NCBI RefSeq assembly: GCF_030705305.1 | Contig: NZ_JAUZEE010000001.1 | Location: 248,001 to 312,000, forward strand | From: Leptothrix discophora | Lineage (GTDB): Bacteria; Pseudomonadota; Gammaproteobacteria; Burkholderiales; Burkholderiaceae_C | Length of the DNA stretch: 64,000 nucleotides | Direction: 5' to 3' | In this document: positions 1-11,631 of the stretch, one piece after another | Layout: each line of letters opens with the position of its first letter | How positions within the stretch are numbered: the first letter of the stretch is position 1 | Made by a program: the position numbers and the translations under genes | The notes under the pieces: model-generated | The model's database searches: none | Told to the model about the DNA's origin: nothing | What the model saw: the letters and a program-made list of their open reading frames with translations, nothing else

Positions 1-22
1 GCACCGCAGGCCCGCTTGAGAA

Positions 23-38
23 CTGTATATTCATACAG
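23..38. promoter_or_regulatory. LexA (SOS) box
   Basis: CTGTATATTCATACAG matches the enterobacterial and betaproteobacterial LexA consensus CTGT-N8-ACAG perfectly, with an AT-only core apart from one C. It ends 23 bp before the start codon of the radical SAM gene, so bound LexA would cover its promoter. It could equally control a divergent gene to the left of the window. Binding by LexA is inferred from the sequence match. Confidence 0.8.
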
Positions 39-61
39 TCATGATCTGACTGGAGCGTCCG

Positions 62-1324
62 ATGACGCGCGACGTTTGTGTGCCTGATCCCGCCCCCGAC
101 GAACAGGGGCGCGCCGATGGGCTTGATGCGATCGGCCAGCCGACACCGCTGCCGATTCCCCAGCCGCTGGTCCGTGGCCGTGGCACCGGCTGGCGCATCG
201 CCCACCGCTTCGAGACCGACCGCCGCGAGCGTACCGACGACGGCTGGCCGGGCGAGGCAGAGGCGGCGCCGGCCGACGCCGGCGACGGGCCGCAGCGCGG
301 CCCCGCGACCAGCGTGCGCTTCGAGCAGGCCGGCCGCATCCTCAGCCGCAACGACTCGCCCGACGTGCCCTTCGACCTGGCGATCAACCCCTACCGCGGC
401 TGCGAGCACGGTTGCATCTACTGCTATGCCCGGCCGACGCACAGCTACCTGAACCTGTCGCCCGGCCTGGACTTCGAGACCCGGCTGGTCGCCAAGGTCA
501 ACGCGGCCGAGCGATTGCGCGCCGAGCTGGCGCGACCGGGCTACCGGCCCAGCCCGATCAACATCGGCTCGGCCACCGACGCCTACCAGCCCATCGAACG
601 CTCGCAGCGGCTGACGCGTGCGCTGCTGGAGGTGCTCGACGAGACCCGGCATCCGGCCACCCTGGTCACCAAGTCCGGCGGCATCGTGCGCGACCTCGAC
701 CTGCTCGCGCGCATGGCGGCGCGCCAGCAGGTGCTGGTGTTCGTCAGCGTGACCTCGCTGGACGCACGCCTGTCGGCCCGGCTGGAGCCGCGCGCGGCGG
801 CCCCGGCGCGGCGGCTGGCCGCCATCCGGGCGCTGGCCGACGCGGGCGTGTGGGTCGGCGTCAACGTCGCGCCGCTGATCCCTTTCGTCAACGAGCCCGA
901 GATCGAACGCATCCTCGAAGCCGCCGCCGAGGCCGGCGCGCGCAGCGCCCACTGGACCGTGGTGCGGCTGCCCTGGGAGGTCGCGCCGCTGTTCCGCGAC
1001 TGGCTGCAGGCGCATTTCCCGGACCGTGCCGATCGCGTCATGGCCCGCATCCGCGACATGAGGGGCGGGCGCGACTACGAGGCCGATTTCGCCACCCGCA
1101 TGAAGGGCCAGGGCGCCTGGGCGGCGCTGTTGCGCCAGCGGGTCGAGAAGGGTGCCGCGCGGGTCGGCCTGGTGCGGCAGACGCCGGTGCTGGACGTCAG
1201 CGCCTTCGTGCCGCCGCCGAAACCCGTGACGAGGCCCCTGACGCAGCGCGTCGAAGCCACGGCAGGTGACGCAACGGGCCACGCTGGCGGGGGGCGGGAC
1301 GATCCGCAGCATGAACTGTTCTGA
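62..1324 (+). CDS. PA0069-family radical SAM protein
   Basis: The protein has 420 residues. The radical SAM cluster motif CEHGCIYC (Cx3Cx2C) lies near residue 115-122, followed by the ARPTHSYL segment typical of the PA0069/Rv2578c family, which is related to spore photoproduct lyase. The enzyme should bind a 4Fe-4S cluster and S-adenosylmethionine; its substrate is unknown. The ATG at 62 has a GGAG ribosome site 8 nt upstream. The first 85 or so residues, before the core, are Arg/Asp/Gly rich and poorly conserved in type. A perfect LexA box lies just upstream, so SOS induction is likely, and a DNA-repair-related role is a reasonable inference but not shown. The downstream gene is convergent, with its stop only 9 bp away. 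Confidence 0.85.
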   Translation: MTRDVCVPDPAPDEQGRADGLDAIGQPTPLPIPQPLVRGRGTGWRIAHRFETDRRERTDDGWPGEAEAAPADAGDGPQRGPATSVRFEQAGRILSRNDSPDVPFDLAINPYRGCEHGCIYCYARPTHSYLNLSPGLDFETRLVAKVNAAERLRAELARPGYRPSPINIGSATDAYQPIERSQRLTRALLEVLDETRHPATLVTKSGGIVRDLDLLARMAARQQVLVFVSVTSLDARLSARLEPRAAAPARRLAAIRALADAGVWVGVNVAPLIPFVNEPEIERILEAAAEAGARSAHWTVVRLPWEVAPLFRDWLQAHFPDRADRVMARIRDMRGGRDYEADFATRMKGQGAWAALLRQRVEKGAARVGLVRQTPVLDVSAFVPPPKPVTRPLTQRVEATAGDATGHAGGGRDDPQHELF

Positions 1325-1333
1325 GCCCGGCGA

Positions 1334-3067
1334 TCAGGCTGCGGAGGCCGTCGGCGGCGCACCCAGGCCGTCGGCGTCGCCTGCATCGTTGACCGCATCC
1401 AGCCGGGTCCGGCCGGCCGACGACTCGACCTTGACGACCCGATCCAGCCGCAAGGCCAGGCCGCCCGGGCTGCGGCCGTTGTCGTTCAGGCTGATGCGCG
1501 TGCCCTTGGCGCAGTGCTGCTCCAGCATGCCTTCGACCTCGGCGCGCAACTCGGCATGGTCCGGGATGCGGCTCTCGTAGCGCTGCAGCACCTTCGCGGC
1601 CAGCTCCAGCAGCTTGGCGTTGAGCGTCTTGCGACCCTGGCCGATGAGGGTGCGCACGGCGGCATCGGGCGCGCCCTTGATGCTGTGGTTCATGGCCTGC
1701 TCGGCAGCGGTCGTGATCGCCTGATAGGCCGCGGCGATCAGGCCCTGGGTGGTCTCGTCGCCCCGTGTGGCCGCCGTCAGCAGGTCGACCGCCGCCTTCG
1801 AGACGCAGAAGCGCAGCGCGATGTCGCGGAACCAGTCCTCGGCCTGCGGCAGCTGCACCTCGGTGCGGCCCAGCAGCGAGAGCAGCGCGATCAGGTTGGT
1901 GGCGGCCTCGAAGTCGAAGTCCTCGTCGCGGATCTCGCCCGCCAGGTCACGGATGCGCTCGACCACCACGCCGATGCGGCGCTCGCCGAGGGCGCGCAGC
2001 ACGTTGAGCATGTCGCGCATGCGGGTGAGCCGGCGGCTGTCCGGGTTCTTCTCGACCAGGTGATCGAGGTTGCCCGCGACGCGCTGGAAGGCCCTCGGGT
2101 CGGACGAGTCGAAGCGCATCAGCGCCAGCAGCAGCAGCGACTCGGCGTCGAACATCTTGCTCGACAGGCCGGTCACCATCGCGCGCTCCAGCGCCTTCAT
2201 CGCCTCGGGCCATTCGCCGACGAAGAATCCCAGCGTGCCGAGCTTCTGCAGCCGCGTGATGCTGGCCGGCGTGATCTCGCAGGCGCGCCGGTAGGTGGCC
2301 AGCGCCTGGCCCAGGTCGCCCTGTTCGACCTGCACCCGGCCCATCACGTCGTAGGCATCGGCGAAGCCGGTGTTGGCGCTGATCAGGTTCTCCAGCGTGC
2401 GGCGGGCCTGGTGCGGCGTGCCGCCTTCCATCTCGGCGCGGGCGATGCCCAGGCGCGCCCAGGGCAGGGCGCGGGTCGCGCGGATGGCCTCGAAGACCGC
2501 GCGCGCGTCGTCATGCCGGTTCAACCGCAGCAGCAGCTCCGCGCCGATGCGCGCGGCGTAGAGCCAGAACTCGCCGCGCGAGTCGAAGCGGGCCATGCAG
2601 TGCACGGTGGCGTCGTCCAGCCGGCCCTGCTCGATGGCGTCGAAGATGGGCTTGAGCACGCGCTTGCGGTGGCGCGCCTGGCGCACCCGCTCGCGCAGCG
2701 CCTCGGCGTTGTGCGGCTTGAGCAGGTAGCTGTCCAGCGCCGATTCGGCCGCCTCGGCGACCTTGGCGTAGGTGGCCTCGCCGGTGACCATGACGAACAC
2801 GGTCGAGAACGGCAGCAGCTGCGAGCGGCGCAGCTCGTCGAGCAGCTCCTGCCCGTTCATGGCCTGCTGGTCGAAGTACTGCTCGCAGATCACCACGTCG
2901 TACATGCGGTGTTCCAGCAGCCGCCGGGCGTCGACCGTGCGGGCGCACTGGTTGACCACGCCGACGCCCATCTCGCGCAGCATGCCCACCAGCGTGCTGC
3001 GAGACGTCACGTTGGCGTCGACGACGAGGGCTCGGCAGGTCTGCAGGTCGGGATCGGCTCTTGTCAT
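1334..3067 (-). CDS. Degenerate receiver domain - TPR protein
   Basis: The protein has about 577 residues from the ATG. The N-terminal 130 or so residues form a CheY-like receiver fold, and the remainder is helical TPR-type repeats, for example around the segments FADAYDVMGRVQVEQGDL and ITRLQKLGTLGFFVGEWPEA. The conserved receiver Thr (MVTGEA) and Lys (LLKPHN) are present, but the phosphoacceptor position reads ICEQYF, with Glu in place of Asp, and the second acidic residue of the DD pair is Ala. It is therefore probably a pseudo-receiver or constitutively active scaffold. An upstream TTG at 3097 with a GGGGA site is an alternative start. No kinase is adjacent; the partner is unknown. Confidence 0.8.
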   Translation of the reverse strand: MTRADPDLQTCRALVVDANVTSRSTLVGMLREMGVGVVNQCARTVDARRLLEHRMYDVVICEQYFDQQAMNGQELLDELRRSQLLPFSTVFVMVTGEATYAKVAEAAESALDSYLLKPHNAEALRERVRQARHRKRVLKPIFDAIEQGRLDDATVHCMARFDSRGEFWLYAARIGAELLLRLNRHDDARAVFEAIRATRALPWARLGIARAEMEGGTPHQARRTLENLISANTGFADAYDVMGRVQVEQGDLGQALATYRRACEITPASITRLQKLGTLGFFVGEWPEAMKALERAMVTGLSSKMFDAESLLLLALMRFDSSDPRAFQRVAGNLDHLVEKNPDSRRLTRMRDMLNVLRALGERRIGVVVERIRDLAGEIRDEDFDFEAATNLIALLSLLGRTEVQLPQAEDWFRDIALRFCVSKAAVDLLTAATRGDETTQGLIAAAYQAITTAAEQAMNHSIKGAPDAAVRTLIGQGRKTLNAKLLELAAKVLQRYESRIPDHAELRAEVEGMLEQHCAKGTRISLNDNGRSPGGLALRLDRVVKVESSAGRTRLDAVNDAGDADGLGAPPTASAA

Positions 3068-3171
3068 GTCGGGCGATGCGGCTGGTTGGGCGGACAAGGC
3101 GTCCCCGTGTCGGGACGTCGTTCAGGCCCTTGCGAGATCGGCCGCGGAATTGCCGACTTGAGCGCCGGGCA

Positions 3172-3197
3172 TGAAAAAGGCCGCACGAGGCGGCCTT
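3172..3197 (-). terminator. Rho-independent terminator of dnaKJ
   Basis: On the minus strand, GGCCGC and GCGGCC pair around a 5-nt loop, with flanking A-T pairs, and are followed by TTTTTC. It lies 39 bp beyond the dnaJ stop, so it ends the grpE-dnaK-dnaJ transcript before the receiver-TPR gene. Confidence 0.8.
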
Positions 3198-3235
3198 CTG
3201 CACGGTGGGCTGCCGGGGCGGACCCCGGCGCGGGC

Positions 3236-4381
<1,146 letters not shown>

Positions 4382-4539
4382 GGGCGTGCTGCCTGCTGGT
4401 CGCCACGGGCCGGGGGCCGGCGCCGAGCTTGTCGTCGATGGTGGATGCGGGAACGCCGCGCCGGGTCGCAGAACGGTCTGCGGCCCTGACGCGGCGGTGC
4501 TTCAGGACGGCCTTGCGGCCGTCTCGGGCCGGGCCGGAA

Positions 4540-6486
<1,947 letters not shown>

Positions 6487-6628
6487 GTGAGTTCTCCGGG
6501 AATGCGTTGCGTTGTCGTTGATCTGTGGCTGGCGCCGGGTCTTTCAAGGGGTCTGCCGCCGAACCTGTCGCGCGGCCTCCGGGGCCTTGCGCTGCATCAG
6601 CTTCGGGGCGACCGCCCGGCGGCGGGCC

Positions 6629-7168
6629 TTATTTCGGTGCCGCCACCGTCACCAGCGCCGGACGCAGCACGCGCTCGGCGATCGTGTAGCCCTTCTGCAG
6701 GACGGCCACGACGGTGTTGGCCTCCTGCTCGGCCGGCACCATGCTGATGGCCTGGTGCTGGTGCGGGTCGAACTTCGTGCCGGCCGGCGGATTGACCTCC
6801 AGCACCTTGTTGCGCTCGAGCGCCTGGCCCAGCTGGCGCAGCGTCGCGTGCACGCCTTCGAGCATCTGCTCGGGCGTGCCCTGGCCGCTCAGGTGGGTCG
6901 CGATGGCGGCCTCCAGGCTGTCCTTGACCGGCAGCAGGCTGTCGGCGAAGGACTCCAGCGCGAACTTGCGCGCCTTGGCGATCTCGTCCTCGGCGCGGCG
7001 GCGGGTGTTGTCGGCCTCGGCCTTGGCGCGCAGGTAGGCGTCGGCCAGATCGGCGTTCTTGGCTTCCAGCTCGGCGATCCGGGCAAGCGGATCGTCGATG
7101 TTCTCGTGGCTCTGGCCCTGTGACTCGACGGCCTGGGCGCTGGGATCTTCTGCGTGCGGATGGGTCAT
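6629..7168 (-). CDS. grpE: Nucleotide exchange factor GrpE
   Basis: The protein has 179 residues from the ATG at 7168; a TTG 15 codons upstream is less likely because it adds a non-conserved [11 protein letters not shown] stretch. The long N-terminal coiled-coil helix (residues about 25-85, [20 protein letters not shown]) is followed by the four-helix bundle and the beta domain with the FDPHQHQAI signature near residue 137. It releases ADP from DnaK and may act as a thermosensor. It is first in the grpE-dnaK-dnaJ operon, 142 bp ahead of dnaK. No obvious Shine-Dalgarno is seen at the chosen start. Confidence 0.96.
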   Translation of the reverse strand: MTHPHAEDPSAQAVESQGQSHENIDDPLARIAELEAKNADLADAYLRAKAEADNTRRRAEDEIAKARKFALESFADSLLPVKDSLEAAIATHLSGQGTPEQMLEGVHATLRQLGQALERNKVLEVNPPAGTKFDPHQHQAISMVPAEQEANTVVAVLQKGYTIAERVLRPALVTVAAPK

Positions 7169-7211
7169 GGTGGGGTGAAGGAAAGGTCGTCCTGGAAGGC
7201 GTTCCGTCGCC

Positions 7212-7239
7212 AACTGGCGTTGAAGCCCTTGAATTCAAG
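7212..7239 (-). promoter_or_regulatory. Sigma32-like heat-shock promoter of grpE-dnaK-dnaJ
   Basis: On the minus strand, CTTGAA (7239-7234) and CGCCAGTT (7219-7212) are separated by 14 nt, close to the sigma32 pattern CTTGAAA-N13/14-CCCCATNT, although the -10 part is imperfect. The predicted start leaves a leader of roughly 37 nt before the grpE ATG. The -35 half lies inside the perfect palindrome CTTGAATTCAAG (7228-7239). No CIRCE element (the HrcA operator) is seen here. Confidence 0.5.
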
Positions 7240-7318
7240 AGGGTCGTCATCGCTGATTCATGCAACGGTCGGCGTTACATTCGACGCGAGCGCAGATGGG
7301 AAAAATTCGCTACACTAC

Positions 7319-7333
7319 TGGGAAATTATCCCA
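7319..7333. promoter_or_regulatory. Inverted repeat before the DUF6502 gene
   Basis: TGGGA-AATTA-TCCCA is a perfect 5-bp inverted repeat in an otherwise AT-rich pocket 38 bp before the start codon, and it lies just after a TACACT that could be a -10 element. It may be an operator, but no known regulator can be assigned. Confidence 0.3.
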
Positions 7334-7371
7334 TTGCAGGCGTTTCCAACCGTCGAGCCGAACAGCAGTCT

Positions 7372-8262
7372 ATGAGCGAACTTCCCGGAAGTGACACCGG
7401 CGACCTGGTCGGCCACGACCCCCGGGCCCAGCAGGCCCTGGATGGCGCCGCCGTCATGCTCCGCCCCGTGGTGCGCTGGCTGTTGCGCCACGGCGTTCAC
7501 TACGGCGCGCTGACGCAGATGCTCAAGCAGGTCTTCCTGGCGGAGGCTCGCAGCGAACTGCAGCGCAAGGGCACCAAGGTGACCGATTCGGCGCTCAGCG
7601 TGCTGTCGGGCGTGCACCGCAAGGACGTCCGTGCGCTGTCGAGCCAGACCTTGCCGACCGCGCCGCTGGTGCCGACACCCGCATCGGTTCTTTTCACCCG
7701 CTGGGTGACCGACACCCGCTACCGCGACCCGCAGACCCGCAAGGTGGTGACCTGCCTGCCCCGTCACGGCGATGTGCCGAGCTTCGAGGCGCTGGCGCGC
7801 GAGACCTCCAGTGACGTGCATCCGCGCACCTTGCTGGAGGAGTTGCAGCGCCTGGGCGTGGTGACGGTGGAGGGCGAGCAGGTCTGCCTGAGCACCGAAC
7901 GCTTCGTCAGCCGGCCCGAGGACGAGAGTGCCGCGCAGACGCTGGCGGTCAACGCGTCCGACCACATCGCCGCAGCCGTGCACAACCTGGCCGCCGGCCA
8001 GCAGGGCTTCAAGTTCCTGGAACAGAGCGTCTACGCCAACGGCCTGAGCGAGGACTCGGGCCTGAAGCTCGCGGCCGTCGCCCGTGACCTCTGGGCCCCC
8101 GCATTCGATGGGATGGTGGCCGCCGCGACCGAGTGCGTGCGGTCCGACAATGCCCGGGAAGATACGCCCTACCGCATGCGCTTCGGCGTGTATTACTACC
8201 ATGAGCCGGTGCCGCCCAAGGGCTCGCCCGGCAAGCCGGACGGCTCGTCCCGGCCGGGCTGA
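7372..8262 (+). CDS. DUF6502 family protein
   Basis: The protein has 296 residues from the ATG at 7372; the frame stays open further upstream but that part overlaps the grpE promoter region and is not protein-like. No signal peptide or membrane segment is seen. The N-terminal part (VRWLLRHGVHYGALTQMLKQVFL) resembles a helical, winged-helix-like DNA-binding module, followed by LSVLSGVHRKDVRAL, typical of DUF6502. The function is unknown; a regulatory role is a guess from the helix-turn-helix look. The DUF5666 lipoprotein gene follows by 48 bp in the same direction, suggesting a two-gene unit. Confidence 0.75.
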   Translation: MSELPGSDTGDLVGHDPRAQQALDGAAVMLRPVVRWLLRHGVHYGALTQMLKQVFLAEARSELQRKGTKVTDSALSVLSGVHRKDVRALSSQTLPTAPLVPTPASVLFTRWVTDTRYRDPQTRKVVTCLPRHGDVPSFEALARETSSDVHPRTLLEELQRLGVVTVEGEQVCLSTERFVSRPEDESAAQTLAVNASDHIAAAVHNLAAGQQGFKFLEQSVYANGLSEDSGLKLAAVARDLWAPAFDGMVAAATECVRSDNAREDTPYRMRFGVYYYHEPVPPKGSPGKPDGSSRPG

Positions 8263-8310
8263 GCGCATCGCTCGAGCCGGCTCGTCCGCCCAGGTCCCAC
8301 GGAGCTTCCC

Positions 8311-9840
8311 ATGTCAGACCGTCACGGTCCGTTGTCCATCGCTGCCGCACAGGCGCCCCTCTCGAGTCCTCGCGCGAGCGCTCTGCGTGCCTGGCAGCTG
8401 GGCCTTGCGGCGCTCGCGCTGGCGGTCGTCTCGGCCTGCGGCGGAGGTGGTGGCGGTGACGGGGTCGGCTCCAACGGAACCGGCGTGTCGAGCGGCACGG
8501 TGTACGGGTTCGGCAGCGTGATCGTGGACGGTGTCAGGTTCGATGACAGCGATGCGCTGGTCCAGGTGCTGGAAGGCCCCGATGCGTCGGAGGCACCCGT
8601 CCTGACCGAGGTGAAGCTGGGCCACCGCACCCTGATCGAGGCTTCCGGCGTGATCGACGAGAACGGTGGCAAGGCGACCCGCATCGAGGTCGAGCCGACG
8701 CTGATCGGTGTGGTCGAGGCCGGGGGGATCAACGGCCAAGGGCAGTTCACGGTGCTGGGTCAGACGGTGCAGATCGTGCCGGCATCCACTGTCCAGTCGG
8801 CGACCTTGCTGATCGATACCCCGGCAGTGGGCGACCTCGTGGAGGTTCATGCCACGCGCAGCGGCTCGGGCGCCTCGTTGCGCTACAGCGCCACCCGGAT
8901 CGAGAAGCGCGTGGCACCTGCTGCGCGGACCGACTTCATTCGGCTCACCGGCATCACGGAAAACGCGAGCACGTCGTCCTTCAACATCGGTGGCGTGAGG
9001 GTGAACTACACCGGCTCGCCGGTCGGCAGCGGCCAGCTGGTGACCGTCTTCGCCGGAAGCGACGGCTACAACGCAGCTGGCAAGGTCTTGACGGCACGGG
9101 CGGTGCGCGTCAGGGCGCTGGTCAGTGCGGTCAATCGCGACGACTACGAAGGCGGCGTGATCGGCAGCGTGTCGGGCAACGAGCTCCAGATTGACGGCTT
9201 GCGTGTCAACGTGGCCAATGCCGAGAAGAAGCCCAGCGACTATGTCGCCGCGGTCGGCGATTACGTCCGGGTCAAGGGCCGCTTCTCCGGCGGTGTCTTC
9301 GTCGCGACCGAACTGCGCAACCGACGCGGCGACGTGGACAGCCTGGCCGAGTTGACCGGGTCGATCGCCCGCCTGCAGAAGAACGGATCGATCATCACCG
9401 GCTTCTCGGTTCGAGACACGGCCGTGACGGTGACGGCTGGCACGACCACGCTCTCGGGGGACTGCGCCAATGCCACCAATGGCACCTTCGTCGAGGTGAA
9501 GGGCCGCGTGATCGCGTCGGGTCTGCAGGCCACCAGGGTCGACTGCAAGAGCCTCGAGACGGTGGGTGCGGTGGTCGAGCGCAAGGGCTACGTCAAGAAC
9601 CTCAACACGACGGCGAACACCTTCGACGTGGTCGCGACCCTGGGTGGCACCGACACGGTGGCCCGCGTGCGCTATCAGCCGGATCGAACCTACTTCCGCT
9701 CGATCGACCGGACCGATCCGAACTCATGGAAGGACGGCATCCTGGTGGAGGTGGAAGGGCCGCTGTCCTCCGACCCCGCCGCAGCGGTGGCGTCCTTCGA
9801 CAAGACCACCAAGGTCAAGTTGGAGACCGAGTCGCCTTGA
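8311..9840 (+). CDS. DUF5666-repeat lipoprotein
   Basis: The protein has 509 residues. A signal peptide with the lipobox VVSAC places the lipidated Cys near residue 43, and a Gly-rich linker (GGGGGGDG) follows. The exported part consists of repeated beta-rich units of the DUF5666 kind, with phrases such as GFGSVIVDGVRFD, FTVLGQTVQI and VGDYVRVKGRF recurring about every 70-80 residues. It is probably an outer-membrane or periplasmic OB-like repeat protein of unknown function. The ATG has GGAG 7 nt upstream. It lies directly downstream of the DUF6502 gene. Confidence 0.8.
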   Translation: MSDRHGPLSIAAAQAPLSSPRASALRAWQLGLAALALAVVSACGGGGGGDGVGSNGTGVSSGTVYGFGSVIVDGVRFDDSDALVQVLEGPDASEAPVLTEVKLGHRTLIEASGVIDENGGKATRIEVEPTLIGVVEAGGINGQGQFTVLGQTVQIVPASTVQSATLLIDTPAVGDLVEVHATRSGSGASLRYSATRIEKRVAPAARTDFIRLTGITENASTSSFNIGGVRVNYTGSPVGSGQLVTVFAGSDGYNAAGKVLTARAVRVRALVSAVNRDDYEGGVIGSVSGNELQIDGLRVNVANAEKKPSDYVAAVGDYVRVKGRFSGGVFVATELRNRRGDVDSLAELTGSIARLQKNGSIITGFSVRDTAVTVTAGTTTLSGDCANATNGTFVEVKGRVIASGLQATRVDCKSLETVGAVVERKGYVKNLNTTANTFDVVATLGGTDTVARVRYQPDRTYFRSIDRTDPNSWKDGILVEVEGPLSSDPAAAVASFDKTTKVKLETESP

Positions 9841-9905
9841 CGGTCTGGCGCGTGAGACGCGCCTCATCAGGCCGTTGAGCAAGGGGCTGGGCAACGGTGC
9901 GTTGC

Positions 9906-10382
9906 TCAGCCCTTGTCGCTTTCATCGTCCAGCGACACGCTCCACCGCTGCCACGCCACCAGCTGGCGCCGGTCCGACTTGGTCGGCCGGCCCTGCTCGA
10001 TGCTCTGCGCCGGATCGGCCTGGTAGGGGCGGGCGGCTGTCCAGGCGGCGATGGCCGCGCGGCTTTCCTCGGTTTCCTCGTAGAGCTGCTGGGCCACCGG
10101 CGCCGGGCCTCGGGTCTCGGACAGGCCCTTGACCACGATGCGGCGTGCCAGCGGGCAGTCGCCCTGGCGCACCGCCAGGGTGTCGCCCACGCGCACCGTG
10201 CGGCTGGCCTTGGCGAGCTGATCGTTGACCATCACGCGGCCCTTCTCGATCGCCTCGCCCGCCACGCTGCGGGTCTTGTAGAAGCGCGCGGCCCAGAGCC
10301 ACTTGTCGAGCCGCACGCCGGCGCTGTCCTGGGTCCGCGCGGCCTCGGCGGCGCGCTGGGCGGTGGCCTGGTGGGACTTCAT
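9906..10382 (-). CDS. hslR: Heat shock protein 15 (S4-domain RNA-binding protein)
   Basis: The protein has 158 residues. The S4 RNA-binding domain near the N terminus is clear: VRLDKWLWAARFYKTRS, then EKGRVMVNDQLAKASRTVRVGD (about residues 22-72). In E. coli, Hsp15 binds free 50S subunits carrying a nascent chain and helps recycle stalled ribosomes. The C-terminal half is basic and Ala-rich, as in the family. It follows hemH by 43 bp on the same strand, so the two probably share a transcript. A role in heat shock is inferred from the family. Confidence 0.9.
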   Translation of the reverse strand: MKSHQATAQRAAEAARTQDSAGVRLDKWLWAARFYKTRSVAGEAIEKGRVMVNDQLAKASRTVRVGDTLAVRQGDCPLARRIVVKGLSETRGPAPVAQQLYEETEESRAAIAAWTAARPYQADPAQSIEQGRPTKSDRRQLVAWQRWSVSLDDESDKG

Positions 10383-10425
10383 CGTCGCTCCTGTCGGGGC
10401 AGATGCCGGGGGCGCGGCCGTTCGG

Positions 10426-11523
10426 TCAGGCCTTCGCGCCCATCGCCAGCGCCTGCAGCCGCTGGCCTTCCAGCTCGGCCGGACGCGGCTGCTGCTCGCG
10501 TCGCGTCGGCCAGCCGGCCACGTGGCGCTGGACGATGTCGACCAGCGCTCGGATCCATGCCGGATGGTCGTTCAGGCAGGGGATGTGGTCGTAGCGCTGG
10601 CCGCCGGCCTGCAGGAAGTCGTGGCGACCCTCGATGGCGATTTCCTCCAGCGTCTCCAGGCAGTCGGCCGGGAAGCCGGGGCAGAAGACCTGCAGGTGCT
10701 TGACGCCACGCTTGGCCAGCGCCTTGAGCGTCGCCTCGGTGTACGGCTCCAGCCACTTGGCCTTGCCGAAGCGGCTCTGGAAGCTCAGGCTCATCTGGTC
10801 CTTGTTGAGGCCCAGTCGCTCGCGCAGCAGCCGGCCGGTCTTCAGGCACTGGCAGTGGTACGGGTCGCCCAGGTGCAGCGTGCGCTCGGGCACGCCGTGG
10901 AAGCTCAGCAGCAGGTGGTCGCCGCGGCCCTCGCGCTGCCAGAACTCGGTCACGCGTGCGGCCAGCGCGTCGATGTAGGCCGCGTCGTCGTGGTGCTGCT
11001 TGACGAAGCGGATCTCGGGCAGGTTGCGCTGCGTCGCGCACCAGTCGCTCAGGCCGTCCCAGACGCTGGCGGTGGTCGTGCCCGAGTACTGCGGGTACAT
11101 CGGCAGCACCAGGATGCGGTCGCAGCCCTGCTGCTTGAGCTGGTCGAGCGCGCCGGCCATGTCGGGCCGGCCGTAGCGCATGGCCCAGGACACCACGACC
11201 TGTTCGCCGCGCTCGCCGAGGTAGCCCTGCAGCAGCGTGGCCTGCTTGCGGGTCCAGACCGCCAGCGGCGAGCCTTCGGGCGTCCAGACGCTGGCGTACT
11301 TGGCGGCCGACTTGGCCGGGCGCACGCGCAGGATGATTCCGTGCAGGATGGGCAGCCAGAGCGCCCGCGGGATCTCGACCACGCGTGGGTCGGACAGGAA
11401 TTCGGCCAGGTAGCGCCGCACCGCGTCCGTCTGCGGGGCATCGGGCGTGCCGAGGTTGACGAGCAGCACGCCGACGCGCGGGGCGCTGCCGTGCTGGAAA
11501 GTGGGTTCGGTGGCATAGGACAT
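10426..11523 (-). CDS. hemH: Ferrochelatase
   Basis: The protein has 365 residues from the ATG at 11523; another start 9 codons upstream is possible. It inserts Fe2+ into protoporphyrin IX, the last step of protoheme synthesis. Seen are the N-terminal VGVLLVNLGTPDAP, the catalytic His in LLSFHGVPERTLHLGDPYHC (about residue 210) and the conserved Glu region FCPGFPADCLETLEEIAIEG (about residue 285). The protein lacks a strong transmembrane tail and is cytoplasmic or peripheral. It sits upstream of hslR, a common betaproteobacterial pairing, and is divergent from the HAD gene with a 108-bp gap. Confidence 0.97.
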   Translation of the reverse strand: MSYATEPTFQHGSAPRVGVLLVNLGTPDAPQTDAVRRYLAEFLSDPRVVEIPRALWLPILHGIILRVRPAKSAAKYASVWTPEGSPLAVWTRKQATLLQGYLGERGEQVVVSWAMRYGRPDMAGALDQLKQQGCDRILVLPMYPQYSGTTTASVWDGLSDWCATQRNLPEIRFVKQHHDDAAYIDALAARVTEFWQREGRGDHLLLSFHGVPERTLHLGDPYHCQCLKTGRLLRERLGLNKDQMSLSFQSRFGKAKWLEPYTEATLKALAKRGVKHLQVFCPGFPADCLETLEEIAIEGRHDFLQAGGQRYDHIPCLNDHPAWIRALVDIVQRHVAGWPTRREQQPRPAELEGQRLQALAMGAKA

Positions 11524-11631
11524 GGCGCGCGGATTCTCGCCGAGCGTCATGGGCTTCGTGGGCGCAGGTTCACGACGTGTGGGTCGACCCCGTCGGCATC
11601 GCCGTCATCGACTCGCCACGACAATGCACCC

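Noticed and set aside
2100-2300. Small frames within gene bodies on the opposite strand (60-120 codons) throughout the window
   Set aside because: They follow the codon bias of the overlapping gene and have no independent start signals or homology that I can recognise.
10303-11631. In-frame upstream extension of the HAD hydrolase
   Set aside because: It runs antisense through hemH, and the HAD motif I begins only a few residues after the ATG at 11632.
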